Shown here: one piece after another, positions 34,351 through 43,418 of the stretch | Position numbering within the stretch: position 1 is the stretch's first letter | Layout: each line of letters starts with the position of its first letter | Assembly: GCA_002382085.1 (NCBI GenBank) | Contig: DFZK01000015.1 | Coordinates: 1-64,000 of the forward strand | From: Sulfurospirillum sp. UBA4058 | GTDB taxonomy: Bacteria; Campylobacterota; Campylobacteria; Campylobacterales; Sulfurospirillaceae | Direction of reading: 5' to 3' | Length of the DNA stretch: 64,000 nt | Position numbers and translations under genes: made by a program | The notes under the pieces: generated by a model | Databases searched by the model: none | What the model saw: the letters and a program-made list of their open reading frames with translations, nothing else | Told to the model about the DNA's origin: nothing

Positions 34351-34719
34351 CACTTTTGCGATTTTACCGCTCAGTTCATGTTCTCTAATCGGTTTAACGA
34401 GAAAATCGAATGCCCCGTGATTAAATGCTTCATTTTTACGCGTTTCATCCGTCGTTAGAACGATAATAGGTAATTTTTTAAACTCTACCATCGATTGTAC
34501 ATTCGCTAAAAATTCTATACCATCCATAACCGGCATTTTAATATCTAATAAAACAAGGTCAATATCTCCTTGAGTTTTTAAAAGGTTGATGGCATCTAGT
34601 CCATTGGTCGCTTCGATAATAATACCGACGTTGGGATTCTTGCGTAACATAGAGCTTATAAGCTTTAGATTGATAAAATCATCGTCGACCGCTAGAATTT
34701 TTAACTGTTTTTCCATCAT
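34336..34719 (-). CDS. CheY-like single-domain response regulator
   Basis: A 127-residue stand-alone receiver: acidic pocket VDDD at residues 11-14, phospho-acceptor D59 in LLDIKMPVMDG, the switch Thr in VLTTDET and Lys in FLVKPIREHE. There is no output domain. It follows the hybrid kinase gene after eight bases and is probably phosphorylated by it or by a relay. ATG 34719 and ATG 34716 are adjacent alternatives; AAGG is better spaced for the second. CheY itself normally stands elsewhere, and the D/K pattern here does not show FliM-binding residues clearly. Confidence 0.9.
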   Translation of the reverse strand: MMEKQLKILAVDDDFINLKLISSMLRKNPNVGIIIEATNGLDAINLLKTQGDIDLVLLDIKMPVMDGIEFLANVQSMVEFKKLPIIVLTTDETRKNEAFNHGAFDFLVKPIREHELSGKIAKVADLF

Positions 34720-34727
34720 TTAGCCTT

Positions 34728-37700
34728 TTAAATAAACTTTTGAATCAGCGTTTCAAGATCTTTTTTGCTAATTTGATTTGGTAGTACGCTATCAAATAGA
34801 TCGGCATTATCAAGATTTTTCTCTTTAGGATCAATAAACATTACGGTATAGATATGTGCAACACGATGTTTTTTTGCATTCTCGACAATCCAGTTTAAAA
34901 AGCTTTTTGGATCGTCTAGGAGCATCTCTTTATCAAAAAGAACGATTTTATAACTACTTTGTTCCAATTTGGCTTTTAAATCGTTAAAGGAAGAAGCCGG
35001 GTCGACTTTATCACACATTTTGTTTAAGACACTGGTAAAAATTTTTGTTTCAATAGAACTTTTCTTTAATACAAGCACATCTCTCGTGGGCAACGTTAAC
35101 GGTTCATCTTGCATTAACATAGGAGAAGTCTCTACATGTTCTTCCTCGTTTTCAAGCACAATCGAGACCGTAGGGTGTATCTCATCTTGAGTTAAAGTAG
35201 GTGATGACGGCATTGCATTAGTTTCGTTCTCTTTGTGAGCATTGATTGCTTCTTTTTGTTTATGTTGCGGTTGGCTTACCGGCATTTCATAGGTATCATC
35301 GATTTTATTCGGGATAAAAAGATTTAAAATCGTAATAATATTGTCTTTTTTAATGGGTTTTGTGATGTATTCGTCTAACCCTTCCTTCATAAAACGTTCA
35401 CGATCGCCTTTAAGTGCATTGGCAGTGATTGCTACAATAGGAATATGGGATAGATGATTTTTTTCTTCGTATTCTAAGATTTTATGTGTTGCTTCAATAC
35501 CGTCCATAACCGGCATCGCAATATCCATAAAAATCATATCGAAGGTATCCGTACGGCGTTTTTCGAGAGCTTGCAAACCGTTCGGTACGATCGTAATAGT
35601 GAGGCCTAAATCTTCTAATGTTCGGCGAATTAATTTTTGGTTGATTTCGTTGTCTTCGGCAACTAAGACATCCGCCTTGAATTTTGTACCTAACGTTGTT
35701 CGTTGAACCGGTTTTTCTTGCTCTGTTTTGTTTTCTTTAACCGGTAAGAATTCGCGTTTGGATTCTAAAGCTTTAACGAGTTTAGAAACGTTAATCGGTT
35801 CGTAAATCGGCGTAATGTACTTAGTGTTAAATTCGTTAAAACGTGCTTGTTGAGAAGGTTTAAAAATCAAGAGTATGGGTAACTTGATTTTTTTGTACTC
35901 TTCGAGTTCTTCTTTCGTTAAGTTGTTATAATCGGCAATAATAATGTTGCTTCCGGATTTAAAAATCATGTTTTTTAACGAAGGAAAGTCTGTATAGTAT
36001 TTGGTTTGAGCACCGAAATAGCTCAGATAATCGTACATAAACTCCGTATGGGCTTTAGCTCCGTTGAGCGGAGAGTAAAGGGCACAGTTAAAATCGCTAA
36101 AGTGGTTTCTATAGTCGGTACCGCTCGAAGTCGTCTCAACAAGATCCAAAGCAAAAAAGAAACGGCTCCCTTGCCCTTCTTCGCTTTCAACTTCAAGACG
36201 TCCGCCCATAAGCGCAATGTATTTGGAAGAGATGGTTAGACCTAAGCCCGTTCCGCCGAATTTACGCGTAATCGTAGAATCGGCTTGATTGAAAGCATCG
36301 AAAATGCCGTCGATTTTGTCTTTATGAATACCGATACCGGAATCTTGAACGCTAAATAAAACGCGAGCCCGATCCAGCGGAGCATCGTTAAGACGTTTAA
36401 TTTCAACGGTAATTTGCCCGTTATTCGGTGTGAATTTAACGGCATTACTCATAAGGTTGATAAGTACCTCTTTGATCTTAACGGCGTCGCCTTTGAGATA
36501 ATTGTGAAGGCTCGGATCGATATAAAGAGAAAGCTGAATATTTTTTTCGGCCGCTTTAGGTCCATAGACTTCGACGGCATTTTCAAATTCGTCGATCGGC
36601 GAGAACAATCCCTCATCGATTTCGATTTTATTGCTTTCAACTTTGGAAAGATCCAAAATGTTGTTAATAATTGCGAGGAGGTTTTCCGAACTTTTCTCGA
36701 TCACGTCGACAAATTCACGTTTTTCTTCATCGAGGTCGGAATTTTTAAGCAATTCGGTAAACCCGATAATCCCGTTCAAAGGCGTACGAATTTCATGCGA
36801 CATATTGGCAAGGAAAATACTTTTTGCGGCACTTGCCTCTTCGGCATTTTGCTTCTCTTTTGCAATATTTTCGATGGCTTTATCGATAATGGCATATGCC
36901 GTATTCATACCTTCCGTGGTATTAAAGTCGACTTTTTCTTTGGTCTCGGCAAGTTCTTCGACGCGACTAAAGATATTTTCGAGTCCTTGAACGTTCTTCC
37001 TAAACTGATTGGCAAGACCGAAACCTAAGAACATCAGTACAATGGAAATGATCCATGTCAATCCTGCGCCGATAAGTTGTCCGATATTTTGGTTATCGTA
37101 ACTTTTTTCTTCGGCATTCAACGAGTTTTTAATAATTTGAGCGGATTTGTCGAGGATGTCGATTTTTTTGGTTAACAAACCGAACCAAAGCGTCGGATCG
37201 ATAAGGTACTCGCCGCTTTGTGCCGCGGTAATAAGTTCGCTTTTAGCTTGCGTGATTTCGGTTTCTATTTTTTGGTTTTCAGGAAGTTTGTAAAGGTTTT
37301 CGATTTGACTACGGGCGGATGTATCGTTGATGGTCGTATAGTCAAAAATATTTGAGACGCTAAAAATCGTAATCCATGTTTCCAAATCTTTAGGACTAAA
37401 CGGAACGTATTGGCTGAGAATTTTTGAGACGAAACCGCGTTCTTGTCCTAAATATTCAATATTTTTATAAACGGAAACTAAAGATGCCGTAAGGTTTGAA
37501 ATATTGGAGTTAGTGTTAATAGTACCGATAGATTCAAGTTCTTTTAAAAGTAGCGTATTGATTTGGCTATAGTAATCAAAGAACATTTTGTTAAAATCGA
37601 CGGAAAAAGTATCGACGGCTTTATGCATTTCGAGAATTTTCGTAAGATGCGCCATAACCGCTTTAATGTGCGGCGACATTTCACTGTGATGCGCGTTGTA

Positions 37701-37991
37701 ATAGTCGTAAAAATCTTTCATCGCTTTTGTAACGACGATACGTTGCTCTTTTAAGGATTCTGCGGCAATGCTTCCTTGGCTTGAAAGGTATGATGCACTC
37801 AATCCCCTTTCTTTGGCAAGCTCAATCGATAATGTACTTAAAACACGGGTACTCTCGATTTTATTTTTCAGTGTAAGCGTCGTATCAAATTGGGTATACG
37901 ATAAGTAGAGAAAGTAGCTTGAAAAGATAAAAAGAATAATCAGCGGGTATTGGCTGATTAATTTTAAGGTATGTTGCGTGGTTAGTTTCAT
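34728..37991 (-). CDS. NIT-domain hybrid histidine kinase with three receiver-like domains
   Basis: A 1087-residue membrane kinase. Order: membrane helix (residues 13-31), periplasmic NIT-type nitrate/nitrite-sensing helical domain (about 45-300, with the typical KERGLSASYLSSQG and GQERGFVSKIL), second helix (306-326), HAMP-like linker, HisKA with H399 in NMSHEIRTPLNGIIGF, HATPase (NLMSNAVKFT, FGGTGLGL), a degenerate receiver, an intact receiver with D823 in MDIAMPVMDG, a linker and a second degenerate receiver-like domain at the C-terminus. There is no HPt domain. It ends eight bases before the CheY-like gene and follows the Sel1 gene; AGGAAAGGA precedes the ATG. Confidence 0.9.
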   Translation of the reverse strand: MKLTTQHTLKLISQYPLIILFIFSSYFLYLSYTQFDTTLTLKNKIESTRVLSTLSIELAKERGLSASYLSSQGSIAAESLKEQRIVVTKAMKDFYDYYNAHHSEMSPHIKAVMAHLTKILEMHKAVDTFSVDFNKMFFDYYSQINTLLLKELESIGTINTNSNISNLTASLVSVYKNIEYLGQERGFVSKILSQYVPFSPKDLETWITIFSVSNIFDYTTINDTSARSQIENLYKLPENQKIETEITQAKSELITAAQSGEYLIDPTLWFGLLTKKIDILDKSAQIIKNSLNAEEKSYDNQNIGQLIGAGLTWIISIVLMFLGFGLANQFRKNVQGLENIFSRVEELAETKEKVDFNTTEGMNTAYAIIDKAIENIAKEKQNAEEASAAKSIFLANMSHEIRTPLNGIIGFTELLKNSDLDEEKREFVDVIEKSSENLLAIINNILDLSKVESNKIEIDEGLFSPIDEFENAVEVYGPKAAEKNIQLSLYIDPSLHNYLKGDAVKIKEVLINLMSNAVKFTPNNGQITVEIKRLNDAPLDRARVLFSVQDSGIGIHKDKIDGIFDAFNQADSTITRKFGGTGLGLTISSKYIALMGGRLEVESEEGQGSRFFFALDLVETTSSGTDYRNHFSDFNCALYSPLNGAKAHTEFMYDYLSYFGAQTKYYTDFPSLKNMIFKSGSNIIIADYNNLTKEELEEYKKIKLPILLIFKPSQQARFNEFNTKYITPIYEPINVSKLVKALESKREFLPVKENKTEQEKPVQRTTLGTKFKADVLVAEDNEINQKLIRRTLEDLGLTITIVPNGLQALEKRRTDTFDMIFMDIAMPVMDGIEATHKILEYEEKNHLSHIPIVAITANALKGDRERFMKEGLDEYITKPIKKDNIITILNLFIPNKIDDTYEMPVSQPQHKQKEAINAHKENETNAMPSSPTLTQDEIHPTVSIVLENEEEHVETSPMLMQDEPLTLPTRDVLVLKKSSIETKIFTSVLNKMCDKVDPASSFNDLKAKLEQSSYKIVLFDKEMLLDDPKSFLNWIVENAKKHRVAHIYTVMFIDPKEKNLDNADLFDSVLPNQISKKDLETLIQKFI

Positions 37992-38006
37992 GATTCGCGT
38001 CCTTTC

Positions 38007-38405
38007 CTAGCGTTTAATGACGATATTGTATGCCGTAGCGATTTCTAGGCATGTTTGACTCTCTTGTGCGCCTTGTTGCAATAGTACCGTAGCCTCTTCG
38101 TGCTTAATTCGACTTTTAAGATAGGCTTCGGCTAAGTAACATTTCGCTTTGATGTTACCTTTCATAACGGCTTGTTCTAAATACGGAATAGCAAGAGAAG
38201 CATTTGACTCAACGCCTTCACCGTAAAGATAAATTTTACCGATATAAAAATAGCCTTGTACGGAATTTTCTTTTTTAATCGCTGCTTCAAAGAGCTCTTT
38301 TGCATGTACAAAGTCACCTGCTTTATAAGCCAGCATACCGTCTCGGAAATGATCGGCTATTAAAGCCGTACAACTCAGTATAAAACAGAACACTATTCTT
38401 TTCAT
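38007..38405 (-). CDS. exported Sel1-repeat protein
   Basis: A 132-residue secreted or periplasmic protein: signal peptide MKRIVFCFILSCTALIADH and then Sel1/TPR-like repeats (VQGYFYIGKIYLYGEGVE, ASLAIPYLEQAV, IKAKCYLAEAYLKS). Cysteines at two or three positions are typical for Campylobacterota/Helicobacter cysteine-rich Sel1 proteins, but are few here. It overlaps the preceding gene by four bases and lies 15 bases before the hybrid kinase gene, so it may be the periplasmic partner of the NIT sensor. Function unknown. Confidence 0.8.
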   Translation of the reverse strand: MKRIVFCFILSCTALIADHFRDGMLAYKAGDFVHAKELFEAAIKKENSVQGYFYIGKIYLYGEGVESNASLAIPYLEQAVMKGNIKAKCYLAEAYLKSRIKHEEATVLLQQGAQESQTCLEIATAYNIVIKR

Positions 38406-39547
38406 AAAACGGTTTCCTTAAAATTTTCAATAGTATTTTGGAGCGTTTGAAGTGTTTGGAGTAACTCTTCTTTGGTATCAAAATCCAAACCGGTTTCAAA
38501 ATGTTCAAATGCCTGATAAAGAGGTATGATATGTAAATGAAGTGCAACGCTTTTGAGTTTAAGACTTTCATCTTTCGCTACGATGCGGTTGTTATCATGA
38601 ACGGCTCGGTATAAAATCGGCATCGCCGTATCCAAATTTCCGATATATTCTTCAATAATTTGTGCCAAAGTGCTAATGTCAAGACCGAGTTCTTCCGCGC
38701 AATCGCAAAGATCGAACGGTATCGCTTCGGAGATAGGCTCTACAGGATTGAAACTTGAAAGATCTTCAACGCTTTGAGAGGTAAGCACTTCGGTTGACGG
38801 TTGCAATGTTTCGGTAAAATGAAAATCTTCTTGTGCAATTTGATCGATCGAATGATACTCTTCTACCGCTAAGTCGTTTTGTGTCGGGGACGAAATCTCG
38901 GCAGGCGCATCCAAAACGGTATGGTCGAATTTGAGTTTAAAATCGAACGATTCTTGAACTTCTTCTTTTGCGGGATAGGCATGTTCCATGCTTGAATCGT
39001 CTGTAGAAACGGACTCTTCCAATGCGCTGTCCGATAGAAAAGGAACCGTAAGGCTTTGCGTATCTAAGGAAGGGGGCGTCGGCGTATAATCGTAAAGAAA
39101 CGAGGAAGACGTAAACGAGGTTTCGTTAGGAACGTCTTGTATCGATTCTGTAGAGTCTAGCGGGCGGGGCATCGTCGTGGAAGAGAGGTGCGAGAGCGAT
39201 GCCGGAGCTTCGGTATAAAGCGGTGCATTGGTCAATTCGACGCTAAAGAAAGTCGCACAGCCGTTGATCTCTTTGGAAAGAAAAATTTCGTTGATATTCA
39301 GTGAAGTATCAAGTTCTTTTCCGTTTTTGGCTTTGATTAAGACGCGTTTATTGGGCGTACCGCTGTGCAACGCATAATCAATCCAAGAAAAATTTTTGAA
39401 TTTGAAGATAAAGCCGGGCTTGTTTATAAAAAGATCCGCAAAGTCATTGTGATAATTACGAAACTCTTCGATGTCTTCATAGCCTAGCAAGTACAACTCT
39501 TGGTTACCCATTCCCAAAAAAAGACCATTCTTATCGTAAAGTATCAA
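38402..39547 (-). CDS. PAS-like protein with a degenerate HPt domain
   Basis: A 381-residue soluble protein. Residues 1-105 form a PAS-like domain (FLGMGNQELYLLGYEDIEEF, FKFKNFSWIDYAL) that I have seen only in Campylobacterota-type proteins and cannot name. Residues 105-270 are an acidic, Ser/Thr-rich low-complexity linker. Residues 275-381 are a helical bundle resembling HPt domains, but the phospho-acceptor His is absent: the HxLKG site reads LKLKS. It starts at TTG 39547 behind AAGGA and is the first gene of the operon with the Sel1 protein and the hybrid kinase. A phosphate-independent regulator is possible. Confidence 0.6.
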   Translation of the reverse strand: MILYDKNGLFLGMGNQELYLLGYEDIEEFRNYHNDFADLFINKPGFIFKFKNFSWIDYALHSGTPNKRVLIKAKNGKELDTSLNINEIFLSKEINGCATFFSVELTNAPLYTEAPASLSHLSSTTMPRPLDSTESIQDVPNETSFTSSSFLYDYTPTPPSLDTQSLTVPFLSDSALEESVSTDDSSMEHAYPAKEEVQESFDFKLKFDHTVLDAPAEISSPTQNDLAVEEYHSIDQIAQEDFHFTETLQPSTEVLTSQSVEDLSSFNPVEPISEAIPFDLCDCAEELGLDISTLAQIIEEYIGNLDTAMPILYRAVHDNNRIVAKDESLKLKSVALHLHIIPLYQAFEHFETGLDFDTKEELLQTLQTLQNTIENFKETVL

Positions 39548-39608
39548 ATGTAGATCCTTTAATAAACGTTAAAAAGTCCATTTTAGCTCACTTATACTTA
39601 AAATTAAG

Positions 39609-41408
39609 CTATTTTTTTAAGAAATTAATGATATTGGTTGCGTTTTTTTTACCAACCGTGACCTCAAGTTCTTCTTGCGTTGCCGCATAAAGTGCTTCGA
39701 AAGATCCGAAATAATTCAAAAGCTTTTGGATCGTTGCTTTACCGATTCCTTCGATATTTTGAAGCTCCAAGCTCAGATCGTTTTTCCGTTTTTTACTGCG
39801 GTGATACGTAATGGCGAAGCGGTGCGCTTCATCGCGCAAACGCTGGATAAACTGCAAGCGTTTGTCGTGTGAGGGTAATGCGAACGCTTGTTTGAGATTA
39901 TAAATCGTATCGTGGGCGTTTCCTTTGGCGCGATAGGCTTTAGCGTCTCTTTTTTCTTTGGCAATGGCCAAAAGGTCGACGGAAATACGACGCTTTTCTA
40001 AGAGTGATCGTGCCAATTTCAGTAGCGTTTCGCCTCCGTCGAGTAGCCATAAATCCGGTGCAGGTTCATGGGCGAAATCTTCGATACGGCGCGTTAGCAT
40101 TTCGTGCATTTGAGCATACTCGTCGCTATGAGATAACGCGTATCGGCGATAAGCATTTTTTGCGAATCCTTCTTCCCAAACGACCATTGCTCCCACGGGA
40201 GCACTACCGCCGTGGTGCGAATTGTCGAAAATTTCGATGCGTCGCGGAGGCGTCGAAAGATCAAAAAGATTTTGCAATTGTTCAGCGAAACTGGATTGGT
40301 TTTTGGAAAGACTTTGCAGTAAAATTTCTTGAGCATTGTGCCGTGCCATGGTGGTTAGTGCGTGTTTTTCGCCTTTTTGGGGTACGGAAATTTCTATTTT
40401 TTGCTGAAATTTTTCGCTTAAAAAACGTTCCATTTCGGCTTGTTCGCTAAAAGCTTCCGCCGTGAGTACATGCGTGGCAAAGCTTTGGTTCATCGGATAG
40501 TAAAATTCAAAAAGAGCACGCTGATAAAGTTCGTCTTTTTCAAACCCGTAAAGAGTGTGGAGCAAAGAGTGCGACGTCGAAACGATTTTGCCGCGGCGGA
40601 TAAATAAGCGCATTACGACGGCTATTTTCTCGGTTGTCTCAATTGCAAAGACATCGTAATCATCGAGCTTTTTAAGCTCCACATGCGTTACATGTAAAGC
40701 ATTTCGAATGGCAGTTATCGTGTCTCGTAAATGGGCGGCTTCTTCGAAATTGAGTTTGAAAGAGGCCTCTTGCATACGTTCTTCCAAAAGGCTCAGAAGT
40801 TTGCGATGATCGCTCAAAGCTAGCAGTGCTTTTTCAACGATTTCTCGATAGTTTTGTGCGGTGATACGTCCTTCACAAGGGGCTAAACAACGTCCGATTT
40901 GAAAAAAAAGACACGCTTTTTTGCCTTTAAGACACCCTTTTTTTTGGACAAGGGGAAAGACCAAATAGAGGGCTTCTAAAAGAGCTTTGGCTGAACCTGA
41001 AAGCGGGCCGAAGTAGCGGATGTTTTTATCGTTGACGATTTTGCGCGTTATCTCAAAACGCGGAAATGTTTCTGCAAGGTTGACGGCAATATAGGGATAG
41101 GTTTTATCGTCTCTGAGTAAAATATTGTATTTTGGCTTAAGTTGTTTAATCAGCGAATTTTCTAAAATTAAAGCGTCGTGTTCGCTTTGAACGACGATAA
41201 ATTCGACATCGGTTACTTCTAAAATCATTTTCGTAATGCGCAACGAAAGCGTAGGTGAAGGAGACAAGGTTCCCGAAAAGCGAAAGTAGCTTTTGACGCG
41301 GTTTTTTATATTTTTGGCTTTTCCGACGTAAAGAAGCATGCCGGATGCATTAAAAAATTGATAAATGCCCGCAAATTCCGGAGCATTTTTAAGTTTTTGG
41401 CTTAACAT
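39609..41408 (-). CDS. uvrC: excinuclease ABC subunit UvrC
   Basis: UvrC makes both incisions in nucleotide excision repair. The protein (599 residues from ATG 41408) has the GIY-YIG nuclease domain at the N-terminus (AGIYQFF, YVGKAKNIKNRV), a cysteine cluster (CLKGKKACLFFQIGRCLAPCEG), the UvrB-binding UVR motif (FEEAAHLRDTI), the RNase H-like C-terminal nuclease (EIFDNSHHGG, LDGG) and a terminal helix-hairpin-helix (IEGIGKATIQKLLNYF). An earlier start at 41471 would overlap the DUF721 gene far more; the chosen ATG overlaps it by seven bases. Confidence 0.97.
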   Translation of the reverse strand: MLSQKLKNAPEFAGIYQFFNASGMLLYVGKAKNIKNRVKSYFRFSGTLSPSPTLSLRITKMILEVTDVEFIVVQSEHDALILENSLIKQLKPKYNILLRDDKTYPYIAVNLAETFPRFEITRKIVNDKNIRYFGPLSGSAKALLEALYLVFPLVQKKGCLKGKKACLFFQIGRCLAPCEGRITAQNYREIVEKALLALSDHRKLLSLLEERMQEASFKLNFEEAAHLRDTITAIRNALHVTHVELKKLDDYDVFAIETTEKIAVVMRLFIRRGKIVSTSHSLLHTLYGFEKDELYQRALFEFYYPMNQSFATHVLTAEAFSEQAEMERFLSEKFQQKIEISVPQKGEKHALTTMARHNAQEILLQSLSKNQSSFAEQLQNLFDLSTPPRRIEIFDNSHHGGSAPVGAMVVWEEGFAKNAYRRYALSHSDEYAQMHEMLTRRIEDFAHEPAPDLWLLDGGETLLKLARSLLEKRRISVDLLAIAKEKRDAKAYRAKGNAHDTIYNLKQAFALPSHDKRLQFIQRLRDEAHRFAITYHRSKKRKNDLSLELQNIEGIGKATIQKLLNYFGSFEALYAATQEELEVTVGKKNATNIINFLKK

Positions 41409-41848
41409 GTACGCGTAAGAATCGTTTGTCTGATAGCTTCGAAGAGGGCTTCTAGCCGGGGATCGTCGCAATGTGCTTCGAAGTTACCCGTAGCCTGTTC
41501 GGTATAAAAAATAGCCGAGGGTGTAGGCTTTTTTTCCTCTTCCGCGGGTTGGTTACTAACAAATGCTTGAACTTCTTTAACACATAAACAGGTGCATTCG
41601 GGGTAACGAGCGTTGAACTCTTTTAATAGACTCTTTATTAAATTGCGTTTATAATTGAATTCCATTTTCGCGCAGGGATGATTCAGTACGAAAAAGAGCG
41701 TGTCGTTCTTCGTGTACACAAAGCGCACCATCGAGGTAAAGCTTTGGGGCAAGAGCGCAAGCCAGTTTTCGTAACAACGCATCTGCGTGTATTTTTTCAT
41801 AGAAGGTTGTCGGACGAGATGGGAAATTATACTTTTAGAATCTTTCAT
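41402..41848 (-). CDS. DUF721 protein (DciA-like)
   Basis: A 148-residue soluble protein of the DUF721 family. The N-terminal half carries the domain (ENWLALLPQSFTSMVRFVYTKNDTLFFVLNHPCAKMEF in pieces: the strand TLFFVLNHPC and the helix YKRNLIKSLL). DUF721 includes DciA, the ancestral protein that helps load the replicative helicase DnaB in bacteria lacking DnaC/DnaI; the assignment here is by family. The ATG stands only six bases after a perfect TATAAT, so the mRNA is probably leaderless. uvrC follows with a seven-base overlap. Confidence 0.75.
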   Translation of the reverse strand: MKDSKSIISHLVRQPSMKKYTQMRCYENWLALLPQSFTSMVRFVYTKNDTLFFVLNHPCAKMEFNYKRNLIKSLLKEFNARYPECTCLCVKEVQAFVSNQPAEEEKKPTPSAIFYTEQATGNFEAHCDDPRLEALFEAIRQTILTRTC

Positions 41849-41962
41849 GTGCTCATTATAGCATGTTTAGGCTTGAGCCTTTTTGGATGCGGCTATAAGG
41901 GCGATCCCGTCTACAAAGACGCCAATACGACGACTCCTGCGAAGAAAACGCACTTTTTATGA
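41819..41962 (+). CDS. small LptM-like lipoprotein
   Basis: A 47-residue lipoprotein: hydrophobic signal (FHVLIIACLGLSLFGC) with a lipobox, then GCGYKGDPVYKD and a short Thr/Lys-rich tail. The pattern CGxKGxxxY right after the lipid-bearing Cys is the mark of LptM (YifL), which mimics LPS and helps LptD mature. ATG 41819 lies inside the divergent DUF721 gene by 30 bases; GTG 41849, abutting that gene's start, is the alternative and still leaves a short signal. The stop overlaps nadB (ATGA). lptD itself is 7 kb downstream on the same strand. Confidence 0.7.
   Translation: MGNYTFRIFHVLIIACLGLSLFGCGYKGDPVYKDANTTTPAKKTHFL
41855..41860 (-). promoter_or_regulatory. -10 box of the DUF721/uvrC transcript
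   Basis: TATAAT on the minus strand (context GCTATAATGAGC). Only GAGCAC separates it from the ATG at 41848, so transcription would start on or next to the first base of the start codon. Confidence 0.65.
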
Positions 41963-43413
41963 AAACATCTTACGACGTTTTAATCGTCGGTACGGGAATC
42001 GCCGGCTTAAATACGGCACTCGGGCTCCCTAAAAGTCTCGATGTTTTGTTAATCTCGAAAGATTATGCATGGGAATGCAATACGTTCTATGCGCAAGGCG
42101 GCGTTGCGGTTGCCAAGGATGCGCAAGACGTCGCGGTGCATCGTCGCGATACGCTTGATGCGGGTGCGGGACACTGTAACGGAGCGGCGGTCGATGTTTT
42201 ATGCTCCGAAGGACCTGCCGCTATTCATGAGTTAATCGAACGAGGATTTTCGTTTGATCACGATGCCTCGGGTCAGTTACTGTATACCAAAGAAGCCGCA
42301 CACACTACGCAACGCATTTTACATGCGGGCGGCGACGCAACCGGACGTTACTTACACCTTTTTTTAATGGAGCAATTGCCGTTTCCGGTTTTGTACAATA
42401 CGCATGTTACGGACTTGCTCATCGACGAGGGGAGATGTTACGGCGTACGCGTTTTCCATGCCGGTAAGATTTTTAACGTGTATGCCAAGAAAATCGTTAT
42501 CGCAAGCGGCGGCGTAGGTTCTTTATACGAATACCACACCAATGCCAGAACGATCAGTGCCGATATGCAGGGAATTTGCTTGGATCACGGAATCGCTTTG
42601 GCGGATATGGAGATGATGCAGTTTCATCCTACCGCATTTGTTTTGGGCAATGCGGTACGCAAGCAGCTTTTGAGTGAATCGCTTCGCGGCGAGGGTGCGA
42701 TGATCGTCGACGATCATGCGGAACGCTTTACGTTTGCGTACGATCCACGCGGAGAATTGGCTCCTCGAGACGTGGTGAGTCGGGCTATTTTTTTGCATAA
42801 ACAAAAAACAGGGCGTGAGGTTTACTTAGATTTGAGTGCATTTTCGCACGATCATTTCAAAGAGCGTTTCCCAAGTATTTACTATAACATGCGTACGATC
42901 GGTTATGACGTTCCTGAACAAAAAATACCGATTTCTCCGGCATTTCACTATGCTATGGGCGGCATACATACCGATTTAAGAGGACGTATCGCAAACGTCG
43001 AAGATCTTTTTGCAGTCGGCGAATGTGCTAATACGGGCGTGCACGGTGCCAACCGCCTTGCCAGTAATTCTTTACTCGAAGGTTTGGTTTTTGCCCGTCG
43101 CGTCGCACATGAGATCATGCAAAGCGATTTTTCTGCTCGAAAAGAAAAACATTTTAGCGAAGAGGAAGCCTGTTTAATCAAGAGCGGCGATAAAGACCTC
43201 AAAAACGAATTGCGTCGTCTAATGTGGCGTTATGCCGGTATTTTACGCGATGAAGAAGGGTTGGTAAAAGCGCAAGAACGTGTCGAAGCGATGCTGGCGT
43301 TGCCGATAGGCAAATTTTTAAGATTAAGATTAGCCGTATCCAAAGAAATTATTTTAAGCGCGCGTCGGCGTAAAACCTCGCTGGGCGCACATACTATGGT
43401 CGTAAGGAACTAA
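41959..43413 (+). CDS. nadB: L-aspartate oxidase
   Basis: NadB oxidises L-aspartate to iminoaspartate in NAD synthesis and can use fumarate as acceptor without oxygen. The 484-residue flavoprotein has the Rossmann start VLIVGTGIAGLNTALGL, the FAD/substrate motif YAQGGVAVA, the capping-domain HPTAF, the catalytic arginine segment ESLRGEGA and the C-terminal ANRLASNSLLEGLVFARR. It overlaps the LptM-like gene by four bases. nadA and nadC are not adjacent. nhaD follows after five bases. Confidence 0.96.
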   Translation: MKTSYDVLIVGTGIAGLNTALGLPKSLDVLLISKDYAWECNTFYAQGGVAVAKDAQDVAVHRRDTLDAGAGHCNGAAVDVLCSEGPAAIHELIERGFSFDHDASGQLLYTKEAAHTTQRILHAGGDATGRYLHLFLMEQLPFPVLYNTHVTDLLIDEGRCYGVRVFHAGKIFNVYAKKIVIASGGVGSLYEYHTNARTISADMQGICLDHGIALADMEMMQFHPTAFVLGNAVRKQLLSESLRGEGAMIVDDHAERFTFAYDPRGELAPRDVVSRAIFLHKQKTGREVYLDLSAFSHDHFKERFPSIYYNMRTIGYDVPEQKIPISPAFHYAMGGIHTDLRGRIANVEDLFAVGECANTGVHGANRLASNSLLEGLVFARRVAHEIMQSDFSARKEKHFSEEEACLIKSGDKDLKNELRRLMWRYAGILRDEEGLVKAQERVEAMLALPIGKFLRLRLAVSKEIILSARRRKTSLGAHTMVVRN

Positions 43414-43418
43414 CGCAT

